This document shows positions 24,521 to 33,020 of a stretch of 49,173 nucleotides of DNA, piece after piece; positions within the stretch are counted from its first letter, which is position 1, and each line of letters starts with the position of its first letter. The stretch covers positions 1 through 49,173 of the forward strand of contig JAHEIL010000008.1 in NCBI GenBank assembly GCA_024639405.1, in the 5' to 3' direction. The notes beneath the pieces are model-generated. The model saw only the letters and a list, made by a program, of their open reading frames with translations. It was not told the DNA's origin and did not search any database. This stretch comes from Crocinitomicaceae bacterium (GTDB lineage: Bacteria; Bacteroidota; Bacteroidia; Flavobacteriales_D; Crocinitomicaceae). A program made the position numbers and the translations under genes.

Positions 24521-25792
24521 ATGAGCACTACATTGTCAATCAATAAATTAGCAAAATTTACAACCGCTTTAACTCCAACTTCACTTACATTTTCTCAAGA
24601 TGTAATTAAAGATGCGCTTGCTCAATTAAGTTCTTCTGAATTTCCTACAACACGAAATGAACAGTGGAAATATACCCGTGTTGGAAAAATTGCTGCGATT
24701 GAACCACAAGTTAAAACAGAATACACACGTAAATTACCGAAATATTCGATTGCTGAAAATGCAGTAACTTTTGTATTTGAAAATGGCATTTTTAGAAGTG
24801 ATTTATCGTATGGAGAAGTGATTAATGGTGTAACAATTAAACCATTAACAGCTTGTACAGCAGCAGAACTAGTATCTGTAGGTAAATTAGCAAAAATCGA
24901 AGGGGATGTTTTTAATTCTATGAATTCTGCTTATGCATCTGATGGGATTTACATACACATTGCATCCAATACAATCGTTCAAAAAAAGATTCAAATCATT
25001 CAAATTTTAACAGGAAATCAAACGGTAGCGAATACCCGTAATTACCTTTTCTGCGATAAATTTTCGAAGGCAGAAATAATTTTTGGGGCATTTTCACATG
25101 ATGCAACAAACAGCTTCAATAATGTTGTAACTGAAATTTTAGTTGAAGAAAATGCTGATTTAACCATTGATAAAATTCAATACGAAGAAGCAGGAAATTA
25201 TACGATTGCAACAGAAAATGTTCAACAAGCAAAAGATTCAACATTTACGATCAACACCCTTACATTAAATGGCACCATAGTTAGAAATAACTTGACGATC
25301 AATGTTGCAGGCACAAATTGTACCACAAATCTAAATGGCGCTTATTTATTAAAGGAAAATCAACACGTAGATAACCATACTGTTGTAGATCATTTAACTC
25401 CACATTGCAACTCGAATGAATTGTACAAAGGAGTTATTGATGATAAAGCTACTGCCGTTTTTAATGGGAAAGTTTTTGTTCGAAAAGACGCTCAAAAAAT
25501 CAATGCATTTCAATCGAATGGAAATGTATTACTATCTGATAATGCTTCCGTAAATTCAAAACCAGAATTAGAAATTTATGCAGATGACGTAAAATGTTCG
25601 CATGGATCAACTACAGGTCAATTGGATGAAGAAGCTGTTTTTTACTTACGTGCAAGAGGTTTGTCTGAGAAATCAGCGCGCCATTTAATGGTTTCAGCGT
25701 TTATAGGTGATGTTTTGGAAAAAATAGAATCGGAAGATGTATTAGCGTTTACACAAAAAATACTACAAGAAAGATTTGGTTGGGAATTCTAA
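24521..25792 (+). CDS. sufD: Fe-S assembly protein SufD
   Basis: SufD forms the scaffold heterodimer with SufB and is thought to help iron entry. The 423-residue sequence has 'TRNEQWKYTRV' near the N-terminus and the C-terminal family hallmark 'SVNSKPELEIYADDVKCSHGSTTGQLDEEAVFYLRARGLS' region (conserved Cys and His in 'KCSHG'). It is the last gene of the operon and ends in a four-base overlap with a convergent gene, so no sufS or sufE follows here. Confidence 0.96.
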   Translation: MSTTLSINKLAKFTTALTPTSLTFSQDVIKDALAQLSSSEFPTTRNEQWKYTRVGKIAAIEPQVKTEYTRKLPKYSIAENAVTFVFENGIFRSDLSYGEVINGVTIKPLTACTAAELVSVGKLAKIEGDVFNSMNSAYASDGIYIHIASNTIVQKKIQIIQILTGNQTVANTRNYLFCDKFSKAEIIFGAFSHDATNSFNNVVTEILVEENADLTIDKIQYEEAGNYTIATENVQQAKDSTFTINTLTLNGTIVRNNLTINVAGTNCTTNLNGAYLLKENQHVDNHTVVDHLTPHCNSNELYKGVIDDKATAVFNGKVFVRKDAQKINAFQSNGNVLLSDNASVNSKPELEIYADDVKCSHGSTTGQLDEEAVFYLRARGLSEKSARHLMVSAFIGDVLEKIESEDVLAFTQKILQERFGWEF

Positions 25793-26964
25793 TGCATTCC
25801 CAACTCTTTGTACAATTTTAAAATCTCTGCTTTGTCGATATTTTTAGTCGTTGCAACATCAAATGCACGTTTCGCATAAATTTTAGCGTTTTTCACATCC
25901 TTCAATTTGTTGTATAACTTGGCAATTAAATAATTACTATTATACATGTTGTCAATTTCATTCGATCGTTTTGCTAAAGCAATTGCAAACAATAAATTAT
26001 CCTTCGTTGGTAAACTTCTGTAATAATTAGACGCAATGTCATTCAACATTTTTTTGTTGTTCCAACCAAAGTTTTTGATATTTTTCTCAACCACTTTCTC
26101 ATAGGTTTTCCAATCCTTCGTTTTTTCGTAAAATTGAACATCGTATAAAAAAATAATGCTATCAACAGAACGAAGCGCAATGCTTTCTGCAATTTTTCGA
26201 TTGGTTTGATAAGCAGCCAGCAAGTTGAAATCAACAGCAGCCTGAAGTTCTTTTTTCACCATGCTATTGACTTTAATTTCATAGCGTTTTTGTGATGTCA
26301 ATTGAATAAATTCATTTTTATGCGCGCGAATAAATTCAAATTCTCTGGATTGTAAATCATTTATGCCTAATGCCATTACTTTCCAGTTTAAGACAGATAA
26401 CAATTGGGATTCAGTTTGTGTACTTAAATAACGCTTGGCAATTCCTTCCATTTTATCTTTTTGAATACTGCGCTTTAAACTGTTCAAATACGCTAAACAA
26501 GTGATACCATTGGTCGTGTCTTTGTCAAAAGCAGCCGCTAAATTTGTTTGGTATTTCATTGGATTCAATGCATTATTGGCTTCTTCAATAAACTCATTTG
26601 CAGACATTTCACCTGTAAAATTTACAACATCTACTTCTGTTGAATCTCTGAATAAAAATGCTGGAAAAGAAGGGATTTTGTTTTGTTGCACAAATTGAAT
26701 TCCAGACTGACTTTTACTGTCTAGTTTAAAATTGATGAAATTCTTGTTTAAAAATTCATAAACGGGTGCTTGTGTTAACACATTTTTACGCATGTTTTCA
26801 CAATGAGAACATTCCAAATCGTATAAGAAAATAAACAATAATTTATTGTCTTTTTTGGCATGTTGCAACGCTTCTTCATAGGTGCTATCAGAAAAATTAA
26901 TTGCTTCTTGTGCCATTAAATTAGCTGTAAAAATTAAAGCAATTAGAACAAGTAACTGTTTCAT
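25789..26964 (-). CDS. Exported thioredoxin-fold protein with TPR-like C-terminus
   Basis: The 391-residue precursor has a signal peptide (about residues 1-18). A thioredoxin-like domain follows (about 25-140) with the redox motif CSHC in 'LYDLECSHCENMRKNV' and 'IPSFPAFLF', the cis-Pro region. The remaining 250 residues are helical, with repeat-like segments near the C-terminus ('YLIAKLYNKLKDVKNAKIYAKRAFDVA') that look like tetratricopeptide repeats. It is probably a periplasmic thiol-disulfide oxidoreductase or reductant-delivery protein; substrate unknown. It is 19 bases downstream of the HEAT-like gene, in one operon. Confidence 0.83.
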   Translation of the reverse strand: MKQLLVLIALIFTANLMAQEAINFSDSTYEEALQHAKKDNKLLFIFLYDLECSHCENMRKNVLTQAPVYEFLNKNFINFKLDSKSQSGIQFVQQNKIPSFPAFLFRDSTEVDVVNFTGEMSANEFIEEANNALNPMKYQTNLAAAFDKDTTNGITCLAYLNSLKRSIQKDKMEGIAKRYLSTQTESQLLSVLNWKVMALGINDLQSREFEFIRAHKNEFIQLTSQKRYEIKVNSMVKKELQAAVDFNLLAAYQTNRKIAESIALRSVDSIIFLYDVQFYEKTKDWKTYEKVVEKNIKNFGWNNKKMLNDIASNYYRSLPTKDNLLFAIALAKRSNEIDNMYNSNYLIAKLYNKLKDVKNAKIYAKRAFDVATTKNIDKAEILKLYKELGMH

Positions 26965-26983
26965 ATATACTTATTAAATAAAA

Positions 26984-27547
26984 TTAATCTTCATCAATTA
27001 AATACTGAGAAATATCATCGTCATCAAGTTCTATAAAATCTTTCAATAACAAAGCTATTTCACTCATTATTTGGGCTTTTTTAGGATCTTTCGGACTTTG
27101 ATCTTCCATGTAATCTTTCAAATGCAACTGTGCTTCTAAAATGTGGCGTTCTTCAAACGCAGACTCCATGTTTTCAATAATCGTTAAACATTCTAATGCT
27201 TCCATGAAATCACCTTCACATGCGATTTCTACAAATTCTGGCAAATAGTAACTGTAATCTAATTTACTGTTCCATAATGTTGACAAAAGAACTGGACGAA
27301 TGCCAATAAATTGAGTATTTTTTACCAACTCGATCATTGCATCAACAGCAGAAGAATCGTTTAAAGTCGAGAAAAACTCAATAATTTCTTGTTTGTTTTT
27401 AGGATCTAATTCTGTGCAAAGTACTTCTGCAAGTGGTTTTAAAACAGTTAAATCGCCGTTTACCTGCAGAGCACTAATTGCTGCAGATATTTTAGTTGCA
27501 TTTCCTGAATTTAAATCTTCGACTATTTTTTTTATTTTAACTTTCAT
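26984..27547 (-). CDS. HEAT-like repeat protein
   Basis: This 187-residue cytoplasmic protein is almost entirely alpha-helical by inspection, with helix pairs resembling HEAT/armadillo repeats ('NATKISAAISALQVNGDLTVLKPLAEVL', 'SAVDAMIELVKNTQFIGIRPVLLSTLW' as two examples) and a very acidic C-terminus ('FIELDDDDISQYLIDED'). Such proteins are usually protein-interaction scaffolds. No enzymatic motif is seen. A TAACTTTG box (27579-27586) about 30 bases upstream supports the start. The thioredoxin-TPR gene follows in the same transcript. Confidence 0.75.
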   Translation of the reverse strand: MKVKIKKIVEDLNSGNATKISAAISALQVNGDLTVLKPLAEVLCTELDPKNKQEIIEFFSTLNDSSAVDAMIELVKNTQFIGIRPVLLSTLWNSKLDYSYYLPEFVEIACEGDFMEALECLTIIENMESAFEERHILEAQLHLKDYMEDQSPKDPKKAQIMSEIALLLKDFIELDDDDISQYLIDED

Positions 27548-27578
27548 GCGTTGTTGTTGCTCGTTGAAATGTGTTTTA

Positions 27579-27586
27579 CAAAGTTA
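27579..27586 (-). promoter_or_regulatory. Putative -7 element (TAACTTTG) of the HEAT-thioredoxin operon
   Basis: The reverse strand reads TAACTTTG, matching TAnnTTTG, with a predicted start about 27 bases before the ATG. A weak TTTC lies about 20 bases further upstream. Confidence 0.5.
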
Positions 27587-27628
27587 ATGAAAATCACCTA
27601 TTGATGAAATGAAACATAAAATCTTGTC

Positions 27629-27636
27629 TATCTTTG
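27629..27636 (+). promoter_or_regulatory. Putative -7 element (TATCTTTG) four bases before an ATG
   Basis: TATCTTTG matches TAnnTTTG. It is followed by TACT and the ATG of the lipoprotein gene, so the mRNA would be leaderless. It is divergent from the HEAT-gene promoter 43 bases away. Confidence 0.5.
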
Positions 27637-27640
27637 TACT

Positions 27641-28555
27641 ATGTTTAAAAAAATATTTTTTTATTTCGCTATTAGTTGGGTTCTTCAAAGCTGTTCTACT
27701 GAAGTTGCAAAACCTTTACCGCATCAACACATTGTTCTTGCATCAGACTTTTTGACAATGAAAGACCTTCCAATTTTTAAACAGTTTACTAAAAAATTCG
27801 GTATAAAAGTTTACTTGATTTCGTTGAACGAAGAACAACTCATTGAAAAATTAAAAAAAGAAAAAACTTCAACACGAATAGATGCAATTTTACTTTCTTC
27901 ACTTGTTGGTATGGAAAAAGTAAATCATTTGAAAGCATTGCAAACAACCTTAAAAAATCCAATTGTTACCATCGGATACGATCCCTATATTTACACTATT
28001 ATGAACGATTCGTTGGATACAAAAGCTACCTATAGAGGCATCTTCTCATCTAATAATTGGAAGTCACTTTCAACTAAAACAACCTATTTTACTCCAATGT
28101 TAGCCGAAGTAAAATTGTTGCTTCGTAAAAAGAAATCAAATTTCCCTTCTTACTTAAAACAATTTTTTAAATATAAATCTAACCAAGATACAACTGTTAG
28201 AAATGGGGCTATTATTAGTAAGTATTCAGATTTTATGGCATTGGACTATTCAACAAGAAAAAAAGTAACCTTGATTTTTCCTAGTGAAAAAACATACTCG
28301 GACTTAGCAACTTTTGCAATTGTAAAACAAGCAAGAAATTATTCAAATGCTTTACTGTTAAAACGTGCAATCCAACAAGGAAAAATGAATCGTATTATAG
28401 CTGCTAAAGGAAATTTCTTTCCACTTGAAAATCCAACTAAAAGTCGTTTTGAATATCAAAATAGAACGTTTAATTGGGCTGTGGATAATCCGTTGGTAGC
28501 TTTGAAAAATTTCACAAGTATAGAACAAGTTCTTCAAAAGGAAGAAAAAAAATAA
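27641..28555 (+). CDS. Solute-binding-protein-like lipoprotein
   Basis: The 304-residue precursor has a lipobox ('VLQSC', cysteine near residue 18). The mature part has the outline of a periplasmic solute-binding protein of the iron (FutA/FbpA) type: 'IFKQFTKKFGIKVYLISLNEEQLIEKLKKE', an Asp-containing 'RIDAILLSSL' and a C-terminal 'ARNYSNALLLKRAIQQG' followed by 'KGNFFPLENP'. No permease or ATPase gene is adjacent, so transport is not demonstrated; it may act as an orphan binding protein. Iron as ligand is only a resemblance. The stop codon abuts the 3' end of the convergent RNase P RNA gene. Confidence 0.7.
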   Translation: MFKKIFFYFAISWVLQSCSTEVAKPLPHQHIVLASDFLTMKDLPIFKQFTKKFGIKVYLISLNEEQLIEKLKKEKTSTRIDAILLSSLVGMEKVNHLKALQTTLKNPIVTIGYDPYIYTIMNDSLDTKATYRGIFSSNNWKSLSTKTTYFTPMLAEVKLLLRKKKSNFPSYLKQFFKYKSNQDTTVRNGAIISKYSDFMALDYSTRKKVTLIFPSEKTYSDLATFAIVKQARNYSNALLLKRAIQQGKMNRIIAAKGNFFPLENPTKSRFEYQNRTFNWAVDNPLVALKNFTSIEQVLQKEEKK

Positions 28556-28936
28556 AGGCAAATCTATAAGCCGGGTTCTGTATTCTGACCGAAATCAAAA
28601 CGCCTATCATTTATCTAGCCCCAACTTCACAATTGGGATCCATCGACCTACCCTCCGAGATTGGGCGAGCAACCCTCAAGCCTCGGTTTACATGGTCTTT
28701 CAGTCCGTAAGGTTTACCTTGCTACTGTTGTCGCCAACAGCACGGTGCGCTCTTACCACACCTTTTCACCTTTTCCCAAATAATAAATCATTTAGGTAGT
28801 TTTCCTTTCTGCGGCACTTTCTGTTCTTAAAAAATCGCTTCTTTAAGACCTTCCCGTTAGGAAGTACGGTGCTCTATACTGCCCGGACTTTCCTCTTTTC
28901 ATCAAATGATGAACAGCGATAGACCGATTTGCCTTC
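28556..28936 (-). ncRNA. rnpB: RNase P RNA (bacterial class A type)
   Basis: This is the catalytic RNA that trims the 5' ends of tRNA precursors. On the reverse strand the universally conserved GAGGAAAGTCCGGGC (28881-28895) forms the 5' part of P4, and the partner ACAGAACCCGGCTTAT lies at 28566-28581 close to the 3' end. The ends pair as P1: GGCAAATC near 28933-28926 with GATTTGCC at 28564-28557. The total of about 380 bases fits type A. A TACCTTTG promoter box sits just upstream and a T-run (28552-28545) follows P1 as a likely transcription stop. The ends are estimated to within a few bases. Confidence 0.96.
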
Positions 28937-28940
28937 GCAA

Positions 28941-28948
28941 CAAAGGTA
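28941..28948 (-). promoter_or_regulatory. Putative rnpB -7 element (TACCTTTG)
   Basis: The reverse strand reads TACCTTTG, matching TAnnTTTG. It is placed four to five bases before the predicted 5' end of the mature RNase P RNA, which supports both calls. Confidence 0.6.
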
Positions 28949-28989
28949 AGTAAGAAAACAACGTATGTAACGGAATAACATGGAAAGAT

Positions 28990-30081
28990 TTACAATTTTA
29001 TCACTTGCTTTGAAAGTGATTTCCCATTTTTTTGGAGTACAACAGTATATGAACCACTTTTTAAGCTTGATAAATCCAGGTTATATGTAGCAGTATTAAT
29101 GTTTGGAATCGTACAACAAACTTTTCCCATTTCATCGAAAACTTGGATTGATTCCATCATTGAATTACACTGAATTATTGTATGGTCTTTTACTGGATTT
29201 GGGGAAATACTAAAATCAATAGTTTGTTCAGTTAAGCCTAAATCTAAACCGCGATAGATGTCCCTGTATTCAATCGCTGTAACGGTTTCATTACTTGCCA
29301 ATGCATTTGTTGTTATTTTTAAAATTGGCTCTTTTTGATTGTTTGTCCACCATTCATATTCATTACTTTTAGGAAGTGACAGTGGAATCCAAAGTCCACC
29401 AATAATAGGTAAAACGTAATAAATCGAATCTGTTTCTTTGATCTCGTGTTTAATTCTAATGGCATTAAATGTCCCAAAAGGTGTAGTAATCATACCATAA
29501 CCGTCAACTGTTGAGTAACGTTTACGGTGTTGAATCCATTTTGCATCTAATATAGGGTTAAAATCTATAAAAGTATAACCTCTTGATGTAAAGGAAGTAC
29601 CATATTGTACCGGGAAATCATAGCGCTTTTCAATGGTATCAGATTTAAATGGCAAAGCAGTACCTGAAACAGTCATTGAATAACCAATGGAAGTTACTGA
29701 ATCATTTGAACGACGAGTCAATTGGTTTACATTCTCAATAGAAATTGGTAAAATTTGTGTGATTTGAGCTATAGGTAATGTCGTGTTTTCTAAAAAATAA
29801 CTTGCTTGATACTTTACTGGAGCAAATAAACCAAAATAAAACTGTAAAAAGGGAGAAGCGCCAATGGTTTGGAAATCTTTTACAACTTGACTTGTAGGTG
29901 TTAAATTTGAAAAATTCCAAGTTGTATTGGGGCCAGTTGTCGTATAATCAATTGCTAAGTCAATGGTCTTGCTCATTCTAACTGTATCTCCACCAGTTGC
30001 AAAATCTATTTTATTTAAAACTAATTGGGCATTCGTCGAAAAAATAATGAACAGAAAAATAGCAGTAACAAGTCGCTTCAT
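28990..30081 (-). CDS. T9SS-exported protein with C-terminal sorting domain
   Basis: The protein has a signal peptide ('MKRLVTAIFLFIIFSTNAQ') and about 250 residues of beta-rich sequence with no catalytic motif that I recognise. It ends with a type A sorting domain: 'FSISPNPVKDHTIIQ', 'IQVFDEMGKV', 'LSSLKSGSYTVVLQKNGKSLSKQVIKL'. This directs secretion by the Bacteroidota type IX system and possible attachment to the surface. The frame extends to 30114, but the ATG at 30081 starts the signal peptide. Cargo function unknown. Confidence 0.88.
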   Translation of the reverse strand: MKRLVTAIFLFIIFSTNAQLVLNKIDFATGGDTVRMSKTIDLAIDYTTTGPNTTWNFSNLTPTSQVVKDFQTIGASPFLQFYFGLFAPVKYQASYFLENTTLPIAQITQILPISIENVNQLTRRSNDSVTSIGYSMTVSGTALPFKSDTIEKRYDFPVQYGTSFTSRGYTFIDFNPILDAKWIQHRKRYSTVDGYGMITTPFGTFNAIRIKHEIKETDSIYYVLPIIGGLWIPLSLPKSNEYEWWTNNQKEPILKITTNALASNETVTAIEYRDIYRGLDLGLTEQTIDFSISPNPVKDHTIIQCNSMMESIQVFDEMGKVCCTIPNINTATYNLDLSSLKSGSYTVVLQKNGKSLSKQVIKL

Positions 30082-30173
30082 AGTGAAAATTTTAATAAAT
30101 CTACAATAAATCAATAGAATAACAAAATTCTTGCATTGAATCTTTATCTTTATAAAAATTGAACATTAATACA

Positions 30174-30662
30174 ATGATTTTACATTTTATTCGTCATGCT
30201 AAAACTGTTTATCCCAATCGAAATCAATCTGATTTTGAACGTGACTTATTGCCAGAAGGTAAAATTCAAGTGGCCATTTTAGCCCACTATTTATCCAATA
30301 GAAACCTTGAAATTGATCACTGTTTCTGTTCAGATGCGCAACGAACGAAACAAACTTTAACAGGATTAGAAACGAGTATAAATTTAAAAAAAACTACACT
30401 AAATCACACATTATACCTTTGTTCAAAAAATGAGTTTAAAGCACAAATTGAACAATTGAGCAATGAAAAAGAAGTGCTTTTTATTGGTCACAATGATGGC
30501 ATTTCAGCTTTTATTAGTTATTTGACTGAAGAGCATTGTGTGTTACAAACGTGTGAATACGTGAAGATTGAAGTCTTAGTTGATTCATGGCAAGCCGTTG
30601 GGCAAGGTACTGGAAGAATTATTGATCAATTTTATCCTCCGGCTCAACTTTCGTTTGATTAG
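30174..30662 (+). CDS. SixA-like histidine phosphatase
   Basis: The 162-residue protein belongs to the phosphoglycerate-mutase-like histidine phosphatases. The catalytic 'RHAK' is at residues 7-10 with the phospho-accepting His 8, and the second conserved His is in 'LFIGHNDGIS'. The short length and 'RHAKT' match the SixA group, which dephosphorylates phosphohistidine on signalling proteins such as ArcB or the nitrogen PTS. The ATG at 30174 is preferred to the TTG five codons upstream. The 3' end overlaps the convergent rhomboid gene by 44 bases. Confidence 0.87.
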   Translation: MILHFIRHAKTVYPNRNQSDFERDLLPEGKIQVAILAHYLSNRNLEIDHCFCSDAQRTKQTLTGLETSINLKKTTLNHTLYLCSKNEFKAQIEQLSNEKEVLFIGHNDGISAFISYLTEEHCVLQTCEYVKIEVLVDSWQAVGQGTGRIIDQFYPPAQLSFD

Positions 30663-31410
30663 GAATAAAATGATAAACAATTTTTTTAGTAGAAGCCTCT
30701 TCAGACGAAGGTAGACTATTCGCTTCGAATTGTTCGTGAGCAATGCGTTGATTTTCGATCCAAATCGCTTCTAAATCTATAGGCTCAATACCCATTTCTT
30801 GCTCGATTTCATAGTGGTATTTTGGTCGTTGAGGGCCTTTTGATTTGTACAAATAAGCCAACGCAATTCCGACTATTAAACCTACAAAATGGCCTTCCCA
30901 AGAAACATGTGTTTTCATCGGGAAAATACCCCAAATCATACTACCGTATATGAAAACAACAAATAAAGAAATAGCTTGCAAGGGCATGTAATGTCTTATA
31001 GCACCAGATGTAAATAAAAATCCTGCTAACACATAAATTACACCACTCATTCCAACATGATAAGCACCATTATTTAAGGCATAAATCCACAAGAAAAAAC
31101 CTGTAAAAATCCATCCGAAAAAGATCACTTTAAATGCGATTTCTCGGTAAAAATAAAACAATGCAGTTGTTAGAAAAAAGCAGGCAAAAGAATTGTTTAG
31201 GATGTGTTCAATCTCAAACTTGTCATGAATCAAAGGCATAAACAAAATACCTTTTAACCCCGAAAATGTTTGAGGTAAAACACCCAATTGATAAAAATCA
31301 TAACGGAACAATTGCTGCGCCCAAAAAACCAACCACATCGACAATACAATTGTTCCAGCATATAAAAACGCTTCTACTCCATTTCCAAAACGACTTGAAT
31401 GTTGCTCCAT
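30619..31410 (-). CDS. Rhomboid-family intramembrane serine protease
   Basis: The 263-residue protein has about six transmembrane helices. The catalytic dyad is visible: S122 in 'HVGMSGVIYVLAGF' (GxSG) and H174 in 'WEGHFVGLIVGIALAY'. The 'HILNNSFACFFLTTALFYF' helix is also typical. Rhomboids cleave transmembrane segments of membrane proteins. A hydrophilic C-terminal tail of about 75 residues, rich in Glu and proposed to be cytoplasmic, follows the last helix. Substrate unknown. Confidence 0.9.
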   Translation of the reverse strand: MEQHSSRFGNGVEAFLYAGTIVLSMWLVFWAQQLFRYDFYQLGVLPQTFSGLKGILFMPLIHDKFEIEHILNNSFACFFLTTALFYFYREIAFKVIFFGWIFTGFFLWIYALNNGAYHVGMSGVIYVLAGFLFTSGAIRHYMPLQAISLFVVFIYGSMIWGIFPMKTHVSWEGHFVGLIVGIALAYLYKSKGPQRPKYHYEIEQEMGIEPIDLEAIWIENQRIAHEQFEANSLPSSEEASTKKIVYHFIPNQTKVEPEDKIDQ

Positions 31411-31464
31411 GAAAGATTCATGTCAAAAGATATGCCTTAAAAAAAACACTGACAGCTTGTCGTG

Positions 31465-32931
31465 TTACAAAATAAGTTGAATGCATGTGCCAACATTAAT
31501 TTCAGATGAAATTGAATAGGTTGCTTTTGCTATTTTTGCGCGTTGTTCCATGTTTTTCAAGCCCAATCCTTTTTTAATTTGAGCCAAATCAAATCCGCAA
31601 CCATTGTCACTAATCCGAATAATTTGCTTGTTGTTATCAAGTTCGATTTCACAGGTTATTTCAGAACAATTACTATATTTTAAGGCATTGTTAATGGCTT
31701 CTTGAATGATTCGAAAGACATGATATGCATCAAATTGGTGAAAATTTTCTTGCGAAAGTTTCATTGCATTCACCAAAGAACATGAAACATGATTAAGACC
31801 ATTGAGCCGATCAAATAAGGCCTTTAAAGCATTGATAAATCCATTGTTTAATTCAGGTGGTGTTAAATTATAACATAAAGAACGTGTTTGCTGAATACTA
31901 TCTTGCATTAAATTCTTGCATTTTTCAAGCACAGATTGATTGTAATCATCACTTATTTCCAATTGATTAAGGTATAAATTCAAGCCAATTAAATACTGAG
32001 CTAAACCATCATGTAGTTCCATTGAAAATCTTGCTCTTTCATAATCTAACGTTTCATAAATTAAGGCTGATTTCTCCTGCTCTATCGCTTTTTTTGTTGT
32101 AATATTTTCAAGAAAGCCATACCATTGAAATATGCCGTCTTCAGAAATATAATATTTTGCATGCATTGAAAAAAAGAGTTGTTCCCCATTTTCTGAATTA
32201 AATCTAAATTCAACATGCCAAATAGCATCATTCAAAAGTGCTTTTTCACAACTTTCAGAAAACATATATCGATCCGCATCTTCAATTTTATCTATAAAAT
32301 AAGCAGAATTCTCAATGCATTCTTGAACGTTAAAAAGCGGTATTATTTTTTCGCTATTGGCGCTTATCGTTTTAAAATGAATAGAACGATTCAATTCCAT
32401 TTCCATTTCGAATTGAATAATGGGTAAATTCGGAAATGTAGTACCTAACAAATTGATGGTGTTGGTCGTTTCGCTAGTTTTTGTTGTTTTGTAGAATATG
32501 AAATTAACATTTCCATTCAACTCTGTGTGAATAGAAATGGCATAAACTTGTTTATCTACTTGGAATGAATTTTGTATAATTTTAGATTCTTTTCGCAAAA
32601 TAGTTTCACAAATACTGCCATAAATAGATGCGGTTAAAAACTGCTTGAAAAAATCTAAAATATTACCATTTATCTCAATAATCAATCCTTTATTTGCCAT
32701 CAACTGATGAAAAGATTCATTGTTATATAATATTGTCAAATTTGGATGTGCGACCAACAATGCTGTACTATGCGAAGCAAAATTAGAATACGGTGAAATG
32801 GATGTTATCCAATGTTGAGAAACAAGGTGCTGATCTTCATTAGCAAATAAAGTGTTAATATCTTGAACTCTTTGACGCTGTAAATTATGCATTCTTCCTA
32901 TTTTCAAAACGTTTTGCATTTTACGTTCCAA
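31465..32931 (-). CDS. PAS-domain sensor histidine kinase (NarL-partner type, HisKA_3)
   Basis: This 488-residue kinase lacks transmembrane helices and is probably cytoplasmic. The N-terminal 290 residues look like two PAS-type sensory domains, the second ending 'FLENITTKKAIEQEK'. The dimerisation domain has the phospho-accepting His 307 in 'ELHDGLAQYL', characteristic of the HisKA_3 group that partners NarL/LuxR-type regulators. The ATPase domain shows 'EAINNALKYS' (N box), 'ISDNGCGFD' and 'KGLGLKNMEQRA'. No response regulator is in the window, so it is an orphan here. The signal sensed is unknown. Confidence 0.9.
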   Translation of the reverse strand: MERKMQNVLKIGRMHNLQRQRVQDINTLFANEDQHLVSQHWITSISPYSNFASHSTALLVAHPNLTILYNNESFHQLMANKGLIIEINGNILDFFKQFLTASIYGSICETILRKESKIIQNSFQVDKQVYAISIHTELNGNVNFIFYKTTKTSETTNTINLLGTTFPNLPIIQFEMEMELNRSIHFKTISANSEKIIPLFNVQECIENSAYFIDKIEDADRYMFSESCEKALLNDAIWHVEFRFNSENGEQLFFSMHAKYYISEDGIFQWYGFLENITTKKAIEQEKSALIYETLDYERARFSMELHDGLAQYLIGLNLYLNQLEISDDYNQSVLEKCKNLMQDSIQQTRSLCYNLTPPELNNGFINALKALFDRLNGLNHVSCSLVNAMKLSQENFHQFDAYHVFRIIQEAINNALKYSNCSEITCEIELDNNKQIIRISDNGCGFDLAQIKKGLGLKNMEQRAKIAKATYSISSEINVGTCIQLIL

Positions 32932-33020
32932 AAATATAAGTAGTTGTTTTTTAATGGATTAAAAATTACGTACCTACGTAGAAATGTCCAAAAATTGGAA
33001 AATTTTAAAAATTTGTTTTC

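Noticed and set aside
28556-28936. Repeat or CRISPR-like content in the gene-free stretch
   Set aside because: It is explained by the RNase P RNA: the P4 core, the 3' conserved segment and matching P1 ends are all present.
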